From Phycisphaeraceae bacterium (lineage in GTDB: Bacteria > Planctomycetota > Phycisphaerae > Phycisphaerales > Phycisphaeraceae): a stretch of 26,160 bases of DNA. Location of the stretch: assembly GCA_028281215.1 (NCBI GenBank), contig JANQKH010000285.1, positions 1-26,160 on the forward strand, in the 5' to 3' direction. Positions 23,019-26,160 of this stretch are shown here, piece after piece. Position 1 is the first letter of the stretch; every line of letters begins with the position of its first letter. The position numbers and the translations under genes were made by a program. The notes beneath the pieces are model-generated. The model was given only the letters and a program-made list of their open reading frames with translations, was not told the origin of the DNA and searched no databases.

Positions 23019-23058
23019 GACGGAATCACACGATGCAAAGTCAAAGTGTGATTCCGTC
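23019..23058. terminator. Bidirectional hairpin between convergent genes
   Basis: GACGGAATCACAC (23019-23031) and GTGTGATTCCGTC (23046-23058) form a perfect 13-bp stem with a 14-nt loop. It sits 50 bp after the DUF1501 stop and 31 bp after the stop of the minus-strand surface protein. No long T-run is present, but the position suggests termination in both directions. Confidence 0.65.
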
Positions 23059-23088
23059 CTGTCGGCTGTCCTCAATCCTTCGATCAAC

Positions 23089-26000
23089 TTAATCCAGATC
23101 GCCGAACGTAATCAACCGATGATTGGCGGCATTGTCGTTGTCGCCGGCGAAGAACAGCTTCTTCTGAAGGTTGGCCAACATCGTGTCGGTTTCCATGTCG
23201 TCGAAGACGGTGGTGTTGTTGAGCACGTTGCCGCCGTTCAACCCGCCGCCGTTGAAGATGTTGCTCACGCGGGTCTCGAAGGTGTTGCCACTCGACCACT
23301 CAGCCATGATGCCCATCAACGCGGCCAGGTCATTGTCGTGACTGGTGGTCCCGCCAATGAGCAGATCTTCACCCTCGCGGCCGTCGAGGAAGTCGGCGCC
23401 CGCGCCACCGATGAGGATGTCATCGCCGCGGTTGCCGATCAGTTGATCGTTACCGTCGCCGCCGTTGAGCAAGTCATCGCCCATGTTGCCGAAGATGCGG
23501 TCATTGCCGCCCTCGCCGAACAGTTTGTCGTCACCGTTGTTGCCGACGATAAAGTCGTCGCCGTCGCCGCCGAACACCGTGGTGTTGCCTTGGCCGGCAT
23601 CCACACGGTCGTTCCCGCTACCGAGGCGAATGGTGATGTCATCGCTGTTCTGGACGCGCACCCAGTCGTTGAATGGAGTCACGGTGAGATCGCTGATCGA
23701 CATCAGCAGATCCATGAAGTGACTGCCGATGCGGGCGCTCGTGCCGACGCCCAGATTCAACGCCACACCCTGCGGCGCGTCGGAGAGGTCCACGCTGTTG
23801 TTGCCGATGAAATCATTGATGATCAGTCGACCCGGCGCTGTCTTCGAAAGTTTGTAACTGTCGTCACCACCGTCGTCGTTGATCTCAATCGTGTCGAGTC
23901 CGACATAGAACACATCGAGGCCGGACAGGTTCACACGGTCATCGAACAGTTCGACCGAATCGTCGCTTGCATCGAGCAGCACAATGAGTTCATCGCCGCT
24001 GCGGCCGCCGGCATCGAAGGTGATACCACCGGGCAAGTTGAACTGGCCGCCGAACTGGAAGTCAATGGTCACCAGTTCAGCAAGGATGCCGTCGCCGCCG
24101 ATGAGCAGCGAATTGGTCGCCGCCAGCGCCTGGTCCAGCAACACCTCACCGGTCAACTGATTGATCGCTTCGATGTTCGCGCCATTGCGGCGGATGAGCA
24201 GTGGGATCGGCCGCGTGTCGGAAAGGTCTCGCGTCAGATCGATCACCGGATTGGGATCAACCTCGCCGCCGCCTTCATCTACGTTGTTCAGATTGATCGT
24301 GATTGTCGCGGTGTCGGTCAATACGCCGTCGGTCACTTCCACTTCAAGTGTGAAACTCGGCGTGGTTTCAAAATCAAGCTGCCCGGTATCGGCGACGGTA
24401 AGCTGCCCGTTCGCTGCGACGCTGAACGCCGTTTGACCCGTACCGCCGACAACACCAATCGTGGGCGCACTGTCGACGTCGCTGAACACTATCGTGCCCA
24501 CCACGGTGTTGTTCGGCGAGTTTTCATCGACCGAGAACGATTGATCCTCCACCACCGGCGCGTCGTTGACCGGCAGAATGGTGATCGAAGCGGTGGCGAT
24601 GTCCGTGCCGCCGTTGCCGTCGCTGATGGTGTAGTTGAACGTATCGCCGCCGCTGACGTTGGCGTTCGGGGTGTAGTCGAACGTGCCGTTGTCGTTGAGT
24701 TGCAGCGTGCCGTTGGCCAGTGCGATGGCGTTGTTCACATTGGCCGCGTTGCCATTGACCGCGGTGACGGTCAGTGCGTCGCCATCGGCATCACCGTCCG
24801 CGCCGTTGCCGTTGTCATTGAGCACGTCGCCATTGAGAACAGTGTCTTCATTCGTCGTGAACTCATCATCCTCGGCCACGGGGGGGCGGTTCGGTTGAAC
24901 CACGTCAAACGTGACCGCGTCCTGGTCGTCCTCGGCCGCGTCGTTATTGTTGGGTGTTGAGTCAGGGTCGAACTGGTCGACGGCCGTCACCTGTGCCACG
25001 TTTTCAAAACTGCCTTCCTGGGTGACACGGAACTGAATGTCGAGCGTGGTCGATTCCGATGTGTTCAACGATCCGACATTCCAGACACCTGTGTTGGTAT
25101 CGAACGTGTCCGTGGCGTCCTGGAGCGTAACGTTCTCAATCACGATACCGCTGGGCAGTTGATCGGTTACGACCACGTTGGTGGCGGTGTCGGGGCCGAG
25201 GTTGGTCAACGTGAGGGTAAACGTGGCCAGGTCGTCCACGTCAAGCGAGGCGTCGTCGATGATCTTGACCAGTTGGAGGTCAGCCGCCTGCGCCACACCG
25301 ATGAACGTCTGCGATTCGTTGTCGAGCAGATCGGGATCGAGTTGATCGCTGGCCAGCACGGAAACGGTGTTGCTCAGCGCGCCGGTGTCATCAACACGGA
25401 CAGTGATGTCAATGGACGCCGACTGTCCGTCAGCCAGGTCGCCGACGGTCCAGAGGCCTGAGCCGTCGTCGTATGTGCCGTCGCCGGCGCTGGAGACGAA
25501 GACGAAGTCGTCACCGAGCACATCGGTCAGCAACACCCCGGTTGCGTCGTCCGGCCCATCGTTGGTGACGGTGAGCGTGAAGGTGATTTCCTCGCCGAAG
25601 TTGGGTGACGGGTTGTCCACCGTTTTCTCGACGCGCAGGTCGGCCGCGACATCGCGGATGGTGAAGACCACCGTATCTTGATCATCTTCGTCCTCCACGC
25701 CGTTGGCTGGGAACGAATCCGGATCGCCCTGATCGACCTCAACGACCTCCGCCGTGTTTGAGATCGGCGCGCCGGTGAACGGTGAGAGTATCGCCAAGGT
25801 ATTGATGACGAGCGTCACACTCTGACCCGGCGCTACTTCACCAACCGTCCAGTCGCCGGAGATGTCGTCATACTGGCCCTGGCTGGGCGTGGCATTGTTG
25901 AAAAGCACACCGATCGGCAGCACATCGCTGACGACCACGCCGGTGGCGGTGTCCGGCCCGTCGTTGGTCAGTGTGATCAGGAAGGTCAGTTGGTCGCCGA

Positions 26001-26160
26001 CTTTCACATCGGTTTCATTTTCGCCATTGACCAGCATCGACTTGTCCAATGACAGGTCAGCCAGCAGCGGGAGAATGGCGAGCGTGACGGAAGCCTGATC
26101 GTCCTCTTCCTCGATGTTGTTATCCGGTGTGGAATCGGGATCGAACTGATCCGCGGCGAT
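23089..26160 (-). CDS. Giant surface protein (DUF11, cadherin-like, RTX repeats), 5' end outside window
   Basis: The frame is open to the window edge, so only the last 1023 residues are seen. ATG 26049 is not the true start, because the codons before it continue the repeat pattern (DQFDPDSTPDNN, EEEDDQASVTL). From the N-terminal side there are three full DUF11-type repeats (each ending in a D-rich DQFDPDS segment), then a cadherin-like/VCBS-type domain (PPVAEDDEFTTNEDTVL, TFNYTISDGNGGTD), a second cadherin-like domain (NDAPVVEDQSFSVDENSPNN), a unique region, and about six to eight GGxGxDxL calcium-binding RTX repeats near nt 23350-23640. The tail (AEWSSGNTFETRVSNIFNGG to FGDLD) is non-repetitive. 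Such proteins bind calcium, are exported and act as adhesins or surface-layer proteins. The RTX part near the C-terminus fits type I secretion, but no transporter is nearby. Confidence 0.92.
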   Translation of the reverse strand: MAADQFDPDSTPDNNIEEEDDQASVTLAILPLLADLSLDKSMLVNGENETDVKVGDQLTFLITLTNDGPDTATGVVVSDVLPIGVLFNNATPSQGQYDDISGDWTVGEVAPGQSVTLVINTLAILSPFTGAPISNTAEVVEVDQGDPDSFPANGVEDEDDQDTVVFTIRDVAADLRVEKTVDNPSPNFGEEITFTLTVTNDGPDDATGVLLTDVLGDDFVFVSSAGDGTYDDGSGLWTVGDLADGQSASIDITVRVDDTGALSNTVSVLASDQLDPDLLDNESQTFIGVAQAADLQLVKIIDDASLDVDDLATFTLTLTNLGPDTATNVVVTDQLPSGIVIENVTLQDATDTFDTNTGVWNVGSLNTSESTTLDIQFRVTQEGSFENVAQVTAVDQFDPDSTPNNNDAAEDDQDAVTFDVVQPNRPPVAEDDEFTTNEDTVLNGDVLNDNGNGADGDADGDALTVTAVNGNAANVNNAIALANGTLQLNDNGTFDYTPNANVSGGDTFNYTISDGNGGTDIATASITILPVNDAPVVEDQSFSVDENSPNNTVVGTIVFSDVDSAPTIGVVGGTGQTAFSVAANGQLTVADTGQLDFETTPSFTLEVEVTDGVLTDTATITINLNNVDEGGGEVDPNPVIDLTRDLSDTRPIPLLIRRNGANIEAINQLTGEVLLDQALAATNSLLIGGDGILAELVTIDFQFGGQFNLPGGITFDAGGRSGDELIVLLDASDDSVELFDDRVNLSGLDVFYVGLDTIEINDDGGDDSYKLSKTAPGRLIINDFIGNNSVDLSDAPQGVALNLGVGTSARIGSHFMDLLMSISDLTVTPFNDWVRVQNSDDITIRLGSGNDRVDAGQGNTTVFGGDGDDFIVGNNGDDKLFGEGGNDRIFGNMGDDLLNGGDGNDQLIGNRGDDILIGGAGADFLDGREGEDLLIGGTTSHDNDLAALMGIMAEWSSGNTFETRVSNIFNGGGLNGGNVLNNTTVFDDMETDTMLANLQKKLFFAGDNDNAANHRLITFGDLD

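Noticed and set aside
23119..24960. 613-codon open frame opposite the surface protein
   Set aside because: It is a mirror of the repetitive coding region, Val/Ala/Asp-rich, with no recognisable domain.

Overview
The window looks like chromosomal DNA from a planctomycete, probably of the Phycisphaerae type. This is inferred from gene content, not from a marker gene. It carries a planctomycete-type cytochrome/DUF1549/DUF1553 protein, a DUF1501 Tat protein, a secreted sulfatase, an ECF sigma factor of the Rhodopirellula/Verrucomicrobium type beside a FecR protein, pseudopilin-like proteins with a WNDNHVTFE block, and a very large DUF11/cadherin/RTX surface protein. Coding density is moderate and the intergenic gaps are rich in hairpins and short dispersed repeats. 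I see no rRNA, tRNA, CRISPR array, transposase or phage gene.

Layout. 6-1073 (-): outer-membrane beta-barrel protein. 1449-2123 (+): His-rich secreted protein with a strong terminator. 2311-3756 (-): sulfatase. 3757-4288: no gene, but an array of TGTCCGG motifs and a 20-bp perfect palindrome. 4289-5848 (-): small membrane protein and a GYF-domain pseudopilin-like protein. 6089-7129 (-): fatty acid desaturase. 7365-9212 (-): a secreted unknown protein and a secreted GyrI-like protein. 9457-11160 (-): IlvD of branched-chain amino-acid synthesis. 11472-14086 (-): three tandem pseudopilin-like lipoproteins, paralogous to the GYF protein.

From 14345 the strand switches to plus. The order is ECF sigma factor, FecR-domain membrane protein, a thioredoxin-like secreted protein with an in-frame UGA, the cytochrome/DUF1549/discoidin/DUF1553 protein, a small lipoprotein, and a DUF1501 protein. 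A 13-bp hairpin separates this block from the convergent giant surface protein (23089 to beyond the window end, minus).

The most interesting signal is at 16766-17980. One reading frame is interrupted only by a TGA at 17030-17032, inside a thioredoxin-like motif (C-G-E-T-stop-N-N-G). A 7-bp stem-loop with a GGTC loop starts 24 nt after the TGA, with its loop 31 nt after it, which fits the general form of a bacterial SECIS element. I read it as a candidate selenoprotein that ordinary gene calling would split or call a pseudogene. Other points of interest are the tandem lipoproteins that seem to derive from prepilins, the roughly helically phased TGTCCGG array, and several dispersed intergenic hairpin families.
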